Source: M55B127 sp035269185
Lineage (GTDB): Bacteria > Bacillota > Halanaerobiia > Halanaerobiales > M55B127
NCBI GenBank assembly: GCA_964430875.1
Contig: CAYSHP010000016.1
Location: 1 to 38,649 of the forward strand
Length of the DNA: 38,649 bases
Direction of reading: 5' to 3'
In this document: in pieces, positions 24,838-33,595 of the stretch
Numbering within the stretch: the stretch's first letter is position 1
Layout of the letters: every line of letters begins with the position of its first letter
Notes under the pieces: model-generated
Databases searched by the model: none
The model's input: the letters and a program-made list of their open reading frames with translations, nothing else
What the model was told of the DNA's origin: nothing
Program-made: the position numbers and the translations under genes

Positions 24838-26259
24838 TTACTCTCCAGCCATCTTTGCATAGTTATTTAACCATCTAACTAATGATATTTCAAAGTCGAG
24901 TAATCCTTCAACTGTACAATATTCATCATTAGAGTGCTGACGGCTACCATGGCCAAGCCCCCCTGTCACATAGGGAACACCCATAATTCTTTCAAATACA
25001 TAATATGGAGCAGAACCAGGATTTACAGGCCAGACTATTGCCTTTTTGTCCATTGTTTCATAGACTTTTAACATAGCCTGTACTGAATCTTCTTGTAAAC
25101 TTAGTTTAGACCAGTAATACTTATTTAGAACATTCATCTTAATATCTTCAAAACCATGGTTATCAAGATGACTTCTAATTAATTTTACCACCCGGTCCGG
25201 CTCCATTGAGGGAACCATTCTAACATCCATCTTTATAGTTGCTTTATGAGGTAAAAGGGTTTTAGTACCTTCACCAGTATAACCTCCAACAATCCCATCA
25301 ATATTAAACTGAGGTTGACTAAACAACCTTTTCCAAAGTGGGAATCCCCGGAGGCCATCTTTGAATTTTTCTACACTATCATATTCCATAAAGGTCTTCT
25401 CATCCATTAAACCTGAATCTATCTGTTTTTTAATTAATTGAAGTTCTTCTTCAGGTAAGGAATCTACATTGTCAAAAAAGCCCTCAACTTGAATATTTTC
25501 ATCCTTGTCGGTAAAACTGCTAACAGCTTGTACAAGCCGCCAAATGGGATTTTTAACCCAGGCATTATATGAGCCGTGGATACCTCTTTCCGTTGGCGCA
25601 CCCCAGGCTCCACCTTTGCTTTCTAGCTCAAAGTATAAGATGCCTTTCGTACCAAGTGTCATATAGGGGATTCCCTCTTCATTTTCACTGAAGAAAGGAA
25701 ATAAGACTACATCAACATCTGCTAACTTTTTAAGGTTATCTTTAACAAAAGGAACGAAATGCCTACTGCCCATTTCTTCTTCGCCCTCAATTGCAAAGAC
25801 CAAATTAACAGGCAGTTTACCGGCTGCTTTTTGATAGGCTTCAATTGAGCGGAAAAAGGCCGCCAGAGGGCCTTTGGTATTTACTGCTCCTCTGGCTACT
25901 ATAGATTTACCTATCTTAGGCAGTTCTTTGATCTCGGCTGCCCAGGGATCAACTGACCAATCCGGCTCATCAGCCGGCATCACATCATACATCCCATAGA
26001 CCATAACGGTCTTGTCTGCATTTTGCTCTAAGCGGCCAAAAACAATTGGATGTCCTTCAGTTGGAACTACATCAGCACTACCGCCTAAATCTTTAATCAT
26101 GCCTTGAATCCGTTCCGCTGTTTCTTGAATACCTTCTCCGGTATAACTAACACTAGGATGTCTTAAAAATTCCCTTATTTTTTCTAGATTTTCATCAAAA
26201 TTATCTTTTAAATATTTAGTTACCTTATCTATATTTTGTTCCGGGAATTTATCAACCAA
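24838..26259 (-). CDS. M20-family peptidase homologue with altered metal ligands
   Basis: This is a 473-aa protein of the M20 dipeptidase group (CNDP2/PepV-like layout). Blocks align with active family members, but key residues differ. GMYDVMPAD has M90 where the zinc-ligand His of GHxD is expected. RGAVNTKGP has N127 for the bridging Asp of DDKGP. VVLFPFF has P188 where a ligand Asp sits in ISD. The catalytic pair in EGEEEMGS (E161, E162) and the C-terminal H442 (RQHSNDE) remain. The frame is intact over full length, so it is not a simple pseudogene. It may use another metal arrangement or have become a binding or regulatory protein. TTG start behind GGAAGGTG, 3 bases after binding protein 3. 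It is the last gene before the terminator. Confidence 0.85.
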   Translation of the reverse strand: MVDKFPEQNIDKVTKYLKDNFDENLEKIREFLRHPSVSYTGEGIQETAERIQGMIKDLGGSADVVPTEGHPIVFGRLEQNADKTVMVYGMYDVMPADEPDWSVDPWAAEIKELPKIGKSIVARGAVNTKGPLAAFFRSIEAYQKAAGKLPVNLVFAIEGEEEMGSRHFVPFVKDNLKKLADVDVVLFPFFSENEEGIPYMTLGTKGILYFELESKGGAWGAPTERGIHGSYNAWVKNPIWRLVQAVSSFTDKDENIQVEGFFDNVDSLPEEELQLIKKQIDSGLMDEKTFMEYDSVEKFKDGLRGFPLWKRLFSQPQFNIDGIVGGYTGEGTKTLLPHKATIKMDVRMVPSMEPDRVVKLIRSHLDNHGFEDIKMNVLNKYYWSKLSLQEDSVQAMLKVYETMDKKAIVWPVNPGSAPYYVFERIMGVPYVTGGLGHGSRQHSNDEYCTVEGLLDFEISLVRWLNNYAKMAGE

Positions 26260-26261
26260 GT

Positions 26262-27866
26262 TTATTCACCTTCCTTAATATCCCATTCATAAGCTCTATC
26301 TTCAAAAGGGAAGATAGATGGTTCTGCGTTTACTAATCTCTTATTAACTGCTGCTAGCATATTTGGATAGTAGAGGAAAACAGCTGGTACTTTTTCCTGT
26401 AACTTGACCTGAAGTTCGTCATAGAGTTTTTTTCTTACTTCTGGATTTCTGGCTGCTCCAGCTTCCTCAATTAAATTATCTATTACTTCATCTGAGAAGT
26501 TTGTTAAATTATATTGACCACCAGTTTGGAAAGTAGAACTTAAATGATCGGGATCAAAGGTATCGGTCCAACCTAATAATGTCAGGTCAAACTCTTTAGA
26601 AAATACTTTACTTAATACTGATGGGAAATCCTGTTGTTGGATTTCTACATCTAAGCCAATTTCATTTAGATTAGCCTGAATTATATTGCCTGATAATTCT
26701 CTTTGCTTATTTCCGGTAGGTACTAACAGAGTAATAGTACGGTTAAAATCCCAGCCAGCTTCTTCAAGTAATTCTCTAGCTCCTTCTGGATCATAAGCAA
26801 CAGGTTCTAAATCACTATTATGATATGGTACTACAGGTGAAATTGGTCCATTTGCTAATTTTGCTTCACCTTTATATAATTGATCAACCATTAAATTACG
26901 ATTGATACCTTTAAGTAATGCCCTTCTAACTCTGACATCTTCGAAATAAGGTTGAGCATTGTTAATAGGCATAAATTGATAACCTAAAGCAGGTTCAGTA
27001 ACGGTCCTTACATTATCAGCATCCCTGATAAGATCCCAGTCCTGTAATGGTATTTCACCAATACCTGGACCAGCTGTTACATCAATCTCACCTCTCACTA
27101 ATTGAGCAGCAATTGAAGTAGCATCTACAATACGGATAAATATCTTATCTACTTTGGCTTTTTCACCATAATAGTCTTCATTCTTTGCTAGCTCAATATA
27201 TTGATCTGTTTCATATTTTACGAACTTAAAGGGTCCACTACCTACGGTAGGATTTAAAAGTACTTCTGATTTAGAAAGATCTTCAGGTGCAACTCCTTCT
27301 AATAAGTGTTGTGGTAGTATATATAAATTAGTTGCAAACTGTTCTAAAAAACGGGCGGGGTCTAAAGCAGTCTTTGTTGTAATTGCAATTTGATGTGTAC
27401 CTTGTACTTCAACACCGGAAATTTCTTCTTCTCCTTCTGCTAATTTACCATTAGAATCAAGTCCTTCAATAGCTCTAATTGCACTACCTCGATTAGTTTC
27501 TACACCAGGGGTAGCAACTGTTTTAATAGTAAATAATACATCTTCAGCGGTTAAAGCCTCACCATCATGCCAGGTAGCATCTGGATTAAGATTAAACGTA
27601 AAGGTTTTACCATCTTCTGATACAGTCCAGTCATCCGCTAATCTACCTTTGAATGAAAAATCAGGACGCATCTCTGCCATAGTATCATATACAAAGGTTA
27701 CCACAAAATAGCCGTAACTTGAATCGGCATTAATTGCACTCATGTTACCCGGTGAACTCCACATCCCTACTCTAATAACCTTCTCATCTTCTTGTGCTAA
27801 TACACCTACTGAAAAAACACCTACAATAAATAAAGAGACTAACAATAAAACAAATAACTTTTTCAT
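26262..27866 (-). CDS. Peptide-type ABC transporter solute-binding protein (SBP_bac_5), importer 3
   Basis: This is a 534-aa family 5 binding protein. It has a signal peptide ending SVGVLAQ without a lipobox. Family segments include RLADDWTVSEDGKTFTFNL, DATWHDGEALTAEDVLFTI, GSGPFKFVKYE, VRRALLKGINRNLMVDQLY and YDPEGARELLEEAGWDFN. It follows the DppC-type permease, the reverse of the order in importers 1 and 2, and there is no hairpin between them. AAGGAGG precedes the ATG. It presumably delivers the dipeptides handled by the M19-type enzymes in the same unit. Confidence 0.94.
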   Translation of the reverse strand: MKKLFVLLLVSLFIVGVFSVGVLAQEDEKVIRVGMWSSPGNMSAINADSSYGYFVVTFVYDTMAEMRPDFSFKGRLADDWTVSEDGKTFTFNLNPDATWHDGEALTAEDVLFTIKTVATPGVETNRGSAIRAIEGLDSNGKLAEGEEEISGVEVQGTHQIAITTKTALDPARFLEQFATNLYILPQHLLEGVAPEDLSKSEVLLNPTVGSGPFKFVKYETDQYIELAKNEDYYGEKAKVDKIFIRIVDATSIAAQLVRGEIDVTAGPGIGEIPLQDWDLIRDADNVRTVTEPALGYQFMPINNAQPYFEDVRVRRALLKGINRNLMVDQLYKGEAKLANGPISPVVPYHNSDLEPVAYDPEGARELLEEAGWDFNRTITLLVPTGNKQRELSGNIIQANLNEIGLDVEIQQQDFPSVLSKVFSKEFDLTLLGWTDTFDPDHLSSTFQTGGQYNLTNFSDEVIDNLIEEAGAARNPEVRKKLYDELQVKLQEKVPAVFLYYPNMLAAVNKRLVNAEPSIFPFEDRAYEWDIKEGE

Positions 27867-27896
27867 TTTTTAACTTCCTCCTTTTATACTCAATTC

Positions 27897-28814
27897 TCAA
27901 TTTCTCATTTTTGGGTCTAAAGCATCTCTGAGACCATCACCAACAAAATTTATAGAAAGCACAGCAATTACTATCATGATTCCGGGGGGAAGCCAAATCC
28001 AGGGCATCGAACCTAATACTCCCATTGACTGGGCATCGCTAAGTAAGTTGCCCCAACTTGCAGTGGGGGGTTGGACTCCCATTCCCAAAAAACTTAAAGA
28101 TGCTTCTATTATGATAGCTCTTGCTGCACCAAAAGTAGCTGCTACTAAAACCGGGGGAAAAGCATTTGGTATTAAATGAAATATCAATATCCTATAATTA
28201 GGGGTTCCAACTGCCTGTGCTGCCATAATATATTCACTCTGTTTAATTTTCATAACTTCAGCCCTAATTAAACGACAGATGCGAGGCCAGCCTAAAAATC
28301 CTAATACTAAAATAACATTAAATAAGCCCGGGCCTAAAAAGCTAACCAAAACTAATATTATCATTAAAGGGGGAAAAGAAAGTATCATTTCTGTAATCCT
28401 CATTACTACAGAGTCAACCCAACCTCCAACATAACCAGCTATCCCACCTAAGGTAACACCAACAAACACATTTAATAAAACAGAACCAATACCCACCAGT
28501 AGTGATACTCTTGAAGCATATATTAATCTACTTAATATATCTCTACCTACAGAATCCGTACCTAAAATGTGATTGTCAGAAGGCCCAGCCGAAAAAGAAG
28601 TTACATCCATTTTAAAAGGATCATGAGGTGCAAGGCTGGGTGCTAATATTGCAATAACAACTAAAATACTTAAAACAAAAAGACCTGTAAGGGCTAATTT
28701 GTGTTTGAAAAATCTTTTAATTATTGGTCCCCAATAACTTTCCTGTAAAAAATCTTGCCATCGATTGTTTTCATTAGTTTCTGCACATCCAGTATTTGCA
28801 TTTTGACTACTCAT
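27897..28814 (-). CDS. Peptide-type ABC transporter permease (DppC family), importer 3
   Basis: This is a permease of about 305 aa. The N-terminal cytoplasmic stretch of about 40 residues precedes the first membrane span (LALTGLFVLSILVVIAILAP). HILGTDSVGRDILSRLIYASR lies outside, and YIMAAQAVGTPNYRILIFHLIPN is the EAA loop. It ends in LRDALDPKMRN. ATG 28814 is preferred over TTG 28823 from the distance to AAGGAG. It follows the DppB-type gene by about 24 bases. Confidence 0.92.
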   Translation of the reverse strand: MSSQNANTGCAETNENNRWQDFLQESYWGPIIKRFFKHKLALTGLFVLSILVVIAILAPSLAPHDPFKMDVTSFSAGPSDNHILGTDSVGRDILSRLIYASRVSLLVGIGSVLLNVFVGVTLGGIAGYVGGWVDSVVMRITEMILSFPPLMIILVLVSFLGPGLFNVILVLGFLGWPRICRLIRAEVMKIKQSEYIMAAQAVGTPNYRILIFHLIPNAFPPVLVAATFGAARAIIIEASLSFLGMGVQPPTASWGNLLSDAQSMGVLGSMPWIWLPPGIMIVIAVLSINFVGDGLRDALDPKMRN

Positions 28815-28838
28815 AATAATCAACTCCTTACTTCTCTT

Positions 28839-29789
28839 TTATTGATACTGGATGCGTGGATCTATAACAACATACAAAATATCAGCAACTAATGTACCGA
28901 TTAAAACTAATATTGCTGCCAATAAATTTAAAGCCATTATGGTAGGATAATCTCGACTTAAAATAGCTTGAATGGTCAACAATCCCATCCCCGGCCACTG
29001 AAAAACCTGTTCAGTAATAACTGCTCCACTAATTAAAACAGGTACCTGCATCCCAGCCATAGTTACAATTGGAATTAAACTATTTCTCATGACATGATGT
29101 AAGACTACTAACTTCTGGGTAAGACCTTTTGCCCAGGCAGTTCTAATGTAGTCCTGCTGTAATATTTCAAGCGTACTAGATCGCATCAAGCGCAGGACTA
29201 AACCTACGTTAGCCAAAGCTAAAATAGCCGCAGGCATAACTAAGTGTCGTAAACTATCTATAAAACTACTCTCTGCTCCTAGACTCTTAATCCCGCCTGA
29301 TGGCAGCCATCCCAGTTTTAGGCTAAATATATAAATAACTACTAACCCGGAAAAAAAGGTGGGTATTGAAACTCCCGATAAGCCAACAAAACTGGTTAAA
29401 TAATCAAGCCAGGAGTAAGGTTTTAAAGCAGATAGTATACCAAGCGGTATTGCAATTAAATATGCAATAACTATCGCTGTCCCCATTAAATAAATTGTGG
29501 GGCCCAACCTCTCAATAACCCTTGCTTTGACTGGTTTATAAGTAGTAAATGAATAACCTAAATTTCCTCGTAAAAGTTCTGATACCCAGCGGAAATACCT
29601 TACTAAAAAAGGATCATTTAAACCAAGATTTTCTCTTCTAATCTCTTTGTCTGCTTCACTCATATTAGGATCTATCATAAGATCCACTGCATCACCTGGA
29701 GCAAGATTTACTATTCCAAAATTAATAAATGTAATTCCTATCAGGACTGGAATCATAATTAAAACCCGCCTTAATATATACTGACTCAA
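28839..29789 (-). CDS. Peptide-type ABC transporter permease (DppB family), importer 3
   Basis: This is a 316-aa permease beginning SQYILRRVLIMIPVLIGITF. It has FRWVSELLRGNLGYSFTTY outside, five further spans, and the EAA loop YIRTAWAKGLTQKLVVLHHVMRN. It ends in VVIDPRIQYQ. The start is TTG directly behind a strong GGAGGGTGGG. A 118-base gap with an AT-rich inverted repeat separates it from the upstream dipeptidase gene. No ATPase gene occurs in this unit. Confidence 0.93.
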   Translation of the reverse strand: MSQYILRRVLIMIPVLIGITFINFGIVNLAPGDAVDLMIDPNMSEADKEIRRENLGLNDPFLVRYFRWVSELLRGNLGYSFTTYKPVKARVIERLGPTIYLMGTAIVIAYLIAIPLGILSALKPYSWLDYLTSFVGLSGVSIPTFFSGLVVIYIFSLKLGWLPSGGIKSLGAESSFIDSLRHLVMPAAILALANVGLVLRLMRSSTLEILQQDYIRTAWAKGLTQKLVVLHHVMRNSLIPIVTMAGMQVPVLISGAVITEQVFQWPGMGLLTIQAILSRDYPTIMALNLLAAILVLIGTLVADILYVVIDPRIQYQ

Positions 29790-29809
29790 AACCCACCCTC
29801 CTTTCTTTT

Positions 29810-29837
29810 TTTAAAATATTGAAATAAATATTTTAAA
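29810..29837. repeat. AT-only inverted repeat between dipeptidase and importer 3 genes
   Basis: TTTAAAATATT (29810-29820) pairs perfectly with AATATTTTAAA (29827-29837). On the minus strand an A-run rather than a T-run follows, so it is not an intrinsic terminator. It may be an RNA-processing or stabilising hairpin, or chance in AT-rich DNA. Confidence 0.35.
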
Positions 29838-29907
29838 AAACGACAAATGTCTTTATAAACAACTTCATTTAGATCAACAACTTTAAAATAAGAAAACATA
29901 ATTGACT

Positions 29908-31113
29908 TTAATACCAAATTTCCTTTAATACCCTAATTGTATTACCACCAATTACCTTTTTAATATCTTCAGTAGAATAATCATGTTTTACTAACCAACG
30001 CACTATATTAATAGCTGATTCAGTTGGATTCTCTAGCCCTCTTACATATTCTACTTCTTCAAAACTGGAACCTCCGGAACGACTACCTTCTATAGAAAGA
30101 TGTTCTGCATAAGCATGATGAAGACCAACATGGTCACCATATAAGGTGTCTGGTCCAAATGTTACATGCTCTATACCAACTAATTCCTTAACATATTCAA
30201 AATGTTCCATAAAAGAATCAATAGAATGATCTTTATTTTTTTCAGTTAAAGTGGTATGGGGAGCTGCTTCTATACCAATCAGACCACCTTTATCAGCACA
30301 AGCTTTTATCACGTCATCTGGTTTTAAACGATTACTGTTCCATAAAGAACGGGCACCTGCATGTGAAATAAAGACCGGTTTAGTACTTTTTTCAATTACA
30401 TCCAAGGAGGTTTTATCTCCCACATGTGAGATATCAATTGCCATTCCAATCTTATTCATTCTTTCCACGGCTTGTTCACCGAAAACAGTTAATCCACCAT
30501 CATTGGTTTCTTTTAATCCCGAACCTAAACCATTGGCCTCACTGTATGTGATACCCATTAATCTAACACCAAAACCATATAAAATCTCTATCCTATCGAG
30601 TTCATTTTCTATCATAGCAGCCCCTTCAATGGTTGGTATTAGAGCTAATTTACCATTTTCATGGGCTGAAATTATATCTTCAACATTTTCACATCTAACA
30701 ATATAATCTTGATGTGCTATATCACTTAAGCGAATTCCGAGATCATATAAAACATCATTCCATTTCCAGCCATGTTTGGATGTGATTGCACAGGTTCCAT
30801 CCATCAAATTATCAAATACTCCATCTAAAGGAGATTTGGAAAGGGCTTCATAAGGTGTAAACTGCCTGCCTTCCCGATTATAATCAAATACTTCCTCCAT
30901 ATTTTTAGGAAATGTAACTGGATGTTCATGCACAGAAATAATCACAGAATCACCCATGATCTCTTCTGTTCTTTTTTCTTGTTTTTCATCTAATGGTACT
31001 CGATAGGGATCTACCCTTTTTAAGGGATCTGCTAATTCAAACTCCCTATAATCATGACCTGCTTTAAGATATTCAAAAGATTTGTAACCATCATACTTCT
31101 TATTTAATCCCAT
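29908..31113 (-). CDS. M19-type membrane dipeptidase family protein (second copy)
   Basis: This is a 401-aa paralogue of the genes at 23461 and 31175. The bridging Glu lies in IPTIEGAAMIENE, the two histidines in DISHVGDKT and SHAGARSLWN, and the later Asp in FGPDTLYGDH. The first metal motif is H62-E-H64 in place of HxD. It has the same N-terminal extension with GYKSFEYLKAGHDY and no signal peptide. GAGGAG precedes the ATG. It is 61 bases downstream of the first copy and probably in the same transcript. Copies differ mainly around residues 65-95 and 325-345, which could tune dipeptide preference. Confidence 0.87.
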   Translation of the reverse strand: MGLNKKYDGYKSFEYLKAGHDYREFELADPLKRVDPYRVPLDEKQEKRTEEIMGDSVIISVHEHPVTFPKNMEEVFDYNREGRQFTPYEALSKSPLDGVFDNLMDGTCAITSKHGWKWNDVLYDLGIRLSDIAHQDYIVRCENVEDIISAHENGKLALIPTIEGAAMIENELDRIEILYGFGVRLMGITYSEANGLGSGLKETNDGGLTVFGEQAVERMNKIGMAIDISHVGDKTSLDVIEKSTKPVFISHAGARSLWNSNRLKPDDVIKACADKGGLIGIEAAPHTTLTEKNKDHSIDSFMEHFEYVKELVGIEHVTFGPDTLYGDHVGLHHAYAEHLSIEGSRSGGSSFEEVEYVRGLENPTESAINIVRWLVKHDYSTEDIKKVIGGNTIRVLKEIWY

Positions 31114-31174
31114 ATATACAACTCCTCGCTTTCTCTCTACTTTTTTATTAGATTAATTTAATATTTTATATTTT

Positions 31175-32365
31175 TTATACCCAAACTTCTTTTAATACCC
31201 TCACTATATTTCCACCCATTACTTTTTTTATCTCTTCTTTAGAATAATCATTTTTAATAAGCCATTTTAATATGTTTTCCATAACCTCAGCTGGATTTTC
31301 TAACCCATCTACAAAATCAACTTTTTTATGCTTCTGAGTTTTTTTATCTATAGAAAAATTAGCACTAAATAAATCATGTAAACCTACATGGTCACCAAAT
31401 AAAGCATCTGGACCAAAAGCCAAGTGGTCTATCCCCACTAAATCTTTTATATATTCAAAGTGCTCCATATATGAATCTAGATTATGGTATGGATTATTTT
31501 CAGTAATGGTAGTGTGTGGAGCAGCTTCTATTCCTATCACCCCTCCTTTAGCTGCACAAGCTTTAAATACTTTATCAGGTTTTAACCTGTTAATATTCCA
31601 AAGGCTTTTTGCCCCGATATGTGAAATAAATATTGGTTGTTCACTTTTTTCAATTACATCTAAGGCAGTTTGGTTGCCGCAGTGAGAGACATCAATTGCC
31701 ATCCCCACCTTATTCATTCTTTTTACAGCCTGCTCTCCAAATTCAGTCAAGCCTCCATCATTTTTTTCTTTTAGACCGCTACCTAAATTATTTGATTCAC
31801 TGTAAGTAATACCCATCATCCTAACTCCCAGCCCATAAAGAATTTCTATTCTTTCAACCTCATTTTCAATCATTGTAGCGCTTTCTAATACTTTTACCCA
31901 GGCAATCTTATCTTCTTTTTTGGCCTGATAAAAATCTTTTATTTTTTCTCCTTTGATCAAAAAATCCTGATGATCAATATCACAAGTTCTCATCCCAATA
32001 TCATGTATTATATCTTTAAACTTCCAACCAGATTTGGAATGAATAATACAAGTTCCATCCATCATGTTATCAAAGATTACATCAGTTATTGAATTAGATA
32101 GAGATTCATAACCGGTAACTTCCCGACCTTGTTGTTCATAATCTCTTAACTTATTTAAATCTTTTGGAATTATTGTGGGATGTTCATGTAAATCAATTAT
32201 TAAATTTTCTGAAACTATATCATTAAATACGGCCTGCTGTTTTTTTGTTAAATCCATATCATATGACTTAACTCTATTTACTTCTTCTGCCAATTCAAAA
32301 CTTTTATAATCTACATCCTTTTCTAAGTATTGATAGGACTTATAACCCTTATACCCTTTTTTCAT
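31175..32365 (-). CDS. M19-type membrane dipeptidase family protein (first copy)
   Basis: This is a 396-aa member of the same subgroup. The first motif is H60-E-H62 (IIDLHEHPT). The others are VLESATMIENE, DVSHCGNQT, SHIGAKSLWN and FGPDALFGDH. A cysteine follows the first conserved active-site histidine (SHCG). It is cytoplasmic by lack of a signal peptide. GGAAGGA precedes the ATG. It is the second gene of the sigma-54-type unit, after the racemase. That pairing suggests dipeptides whose products include a racemisable or D-amino acid. Confidence 0.87.
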   Translation of the reverse strand: MKKGYKGYKSYQYLEKDVDYKSFELAEEVNRVKSYDMDLTKKQQAVFNDIVSENLIIDLHEHPTIIPKDLNKLRDYEQQGREVTGYESLSNSITDVIFDNMMDGTCIIHSKSGWKFKDIIHDIGMRTCDIDHQDFLIKGEKIKDFYQAKKEDKIAWVKVLESATMIENEVERIEILYGLGVRMMGITYSESNNLGSGLKEKNDGGLTEFGEQAVKRMNKVGMAIDVSHCGNQTALDVIEKSEQPIFISHIGAKSLWNINRLKPDKVFKACAAKGGVIGIEAAPHTTITENNPYHNLDSYMEHFEYIKDLVGIDHLAFGPDALFGDHVGLHDLFSANFSIDKKTQKHKKVDFVDGLENPAEVMENILKWLIKNDYSKEEIKKVMGGNIVRVLKEVWV

Positions 32366-32433
32366 TAAAATTATCCTTCCTTCCCGAACTGTTAAAATAA
32401 AAAGATATTTATCTCAATTCATAAAAATTAAAA

Positions 32434-33198
32434 TCAATAATTAGGTACTTTTTTGATATAAAGTTCATCTAAACTTTCCACCTTACCTTCAGCAATCTTT
32501 GGGGGAGTCATAAAAGCTTTTTTAGAATGCATTAAGTTAGAACTAAGCAGTGCTTCAGCAGTTTTTAAGCCGGTCTTTGCTGGATTGACTACCGGTACCT
32601 TTAATATATTTTGAATATCATCAGCTACATCTAAAAATCCCATTGACATACAACCTAACACTAATACATCAGCCCCATCTTCTAAGACAGCTTCACGTCC
32701 CACAGATACTATTTTTTCGATTGACTTTTCTTTGTCTTCTGCTAACTCTAAGACTGGTATATTAAGTGGTCTTACAGAAGCCACACTTTCTTTAACACCC
32801 GCTTTAAATGCTAATTCATAAGAACTAGCAACTGTACTATCAGTGACGGTTAAAACGGAGAAACTATTTCCTAACATTACTGCCACTTGCATACTACTCT
32901 GTCCCGGTCCAACCACTAACATTTCTCGGGTAATTTCTCTCATTCCATCTAGCCCGGGATCACCAGCACAGCCTAAAATTGCTGCATCATATCCTTTTTT
33001 CTCAAGTTGATACATCTTTTCAGCGGTAGCGGGAATACTTAAATACTCTTCATACATTGATTCAATAGAAGCAGGTCCTTCTGTAATACCAATAACTTTG
33101 ACTCTAACTCCTTCAAAGGCCCATTTATTTAGAAGATTTTCTCTTCTGTCCATTTCTTTTTCTTCCATAATACCGGGTACTACATAAGCAATTTTCAT
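32434..33198 (-). CDS. Asp/Glu/hydantoin racemase family protein
   Basis: This is a cofactor-independent racemase-fold protein of about 254 aa. The two cysteines that act as acid/base in the family are C77 (ILGCAGDPGLDG) and C183 (VLGCMSMGF), each in the expected context. The closest visual match is the hydantoin/aspartate-racemase branch (GCxxDPGL). ATG 33198 lies 8 bases after GGGGTG. An in-frame start at 33225 has no site. It is the first gene downstream of the -24/-12 promoter at 33381-33398. It probably interconverts the stereoisomers of an amino acid or hydantoin released by the following enzymes, but the substrate is not readable from sequence. Confidence 0.85.
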   Translation of the reverse strand: MKIAYVVPGIMEEKEMDRRENLLNKWAFEGVRVKVIGITEGPASIESMYEEYLSIPATAEKMYQLEKKGYDAAILGCAGDPGLDGMREITREMLVVGPGQSSMQVAVMLGNSFSVLTVTDSTVASSYELAFKAGVKESVASVRPLNIPVLELAEDKEKSIEKIVSVGREAVLEDGADVLVLGCMSMGFLDVADDIQNILKVPVVNPAKTGLKTAEALLSSNLMHSKKAFMTPPKIAEGKVESLDELYIKKVPNY

Positions 33199-33380
33199 CT
33201 TTTTGATCACCCCTTTAAATATCAATTTAAAATATTACCGATCTTTACTAATTTTATCCCTGCTAATAATTTATAAGTTAAAAAAATGTATCAGTATTAA
33301 ATTTATTAATTCAAAAAGTTAATTGTAAACCACAAAATTTCTTTATATCTAAGACCGGAGAAATCCTATACAGTTATATA

Positions 33381-33398
33381 ATGCATTTGTTATGCCAA
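33381..33398 (-). promoter_or_regulatory. Sigma-54 (-24/-12) promoter of the racemase-dipeptidase-importer 3 operon
   Basis: On the minus strand TTGGCATAACAAATGCAT has GG and GC separated by exactly 10 bases. Compared with TGGCAC-N5-TTGCA, it matches TGGCA and TGCA. It lies between a PrpR-like sigma-54 activator and the racemase gene, in the right orientation. Predicted start is near 33371. Confidence 0.75.
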
Positions 33399-33546
33399 GT
33401 TCTTGATTATTTACGATTTATTTAAAATTAATCTTATAATTACTGATATGTTAAGCTTCCTATTTAAAATTCAGAAAATATCAAATATTTATACTAATAT
33501 GATAATAATTATTTAATATTTATTTTGGCAATCATAAAAAACAAAA

Positions 33547-33586
33547 TAGGGTATATGGGTTTTTAACCTATAACCCATATACCCTA
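33547..33586 (-). terminator. Intrinsic terminator of the sigma-54 activator gene
   Basis: A 15-bp perfect stem (33547-33561 with 33572-33586) lies just after the activator's stop. On the minus strand it leads into ATTTTGTTTTTT. It separates activator transcription from the -24/-12 promoter downstream. Confidence 0.85.
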
Positions 33587-33595
33587 ATAAGTAGC

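Larger units (their letters stand above)
33199..33595. other. Intergenic control region between activator and racemase operon
   Basis: The stretch holds the activator's terminator (33547-33586), the -24/-12 promoter (33381-33398) and a leader of about 170 bases ahead of the racemase gene. Sequence between 33400 and 33545 is very AT-rich, as expected where an enhancer-binding protein loops, but I cannot point to a clear palindromic binding site in it. Confidence 0.6.
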
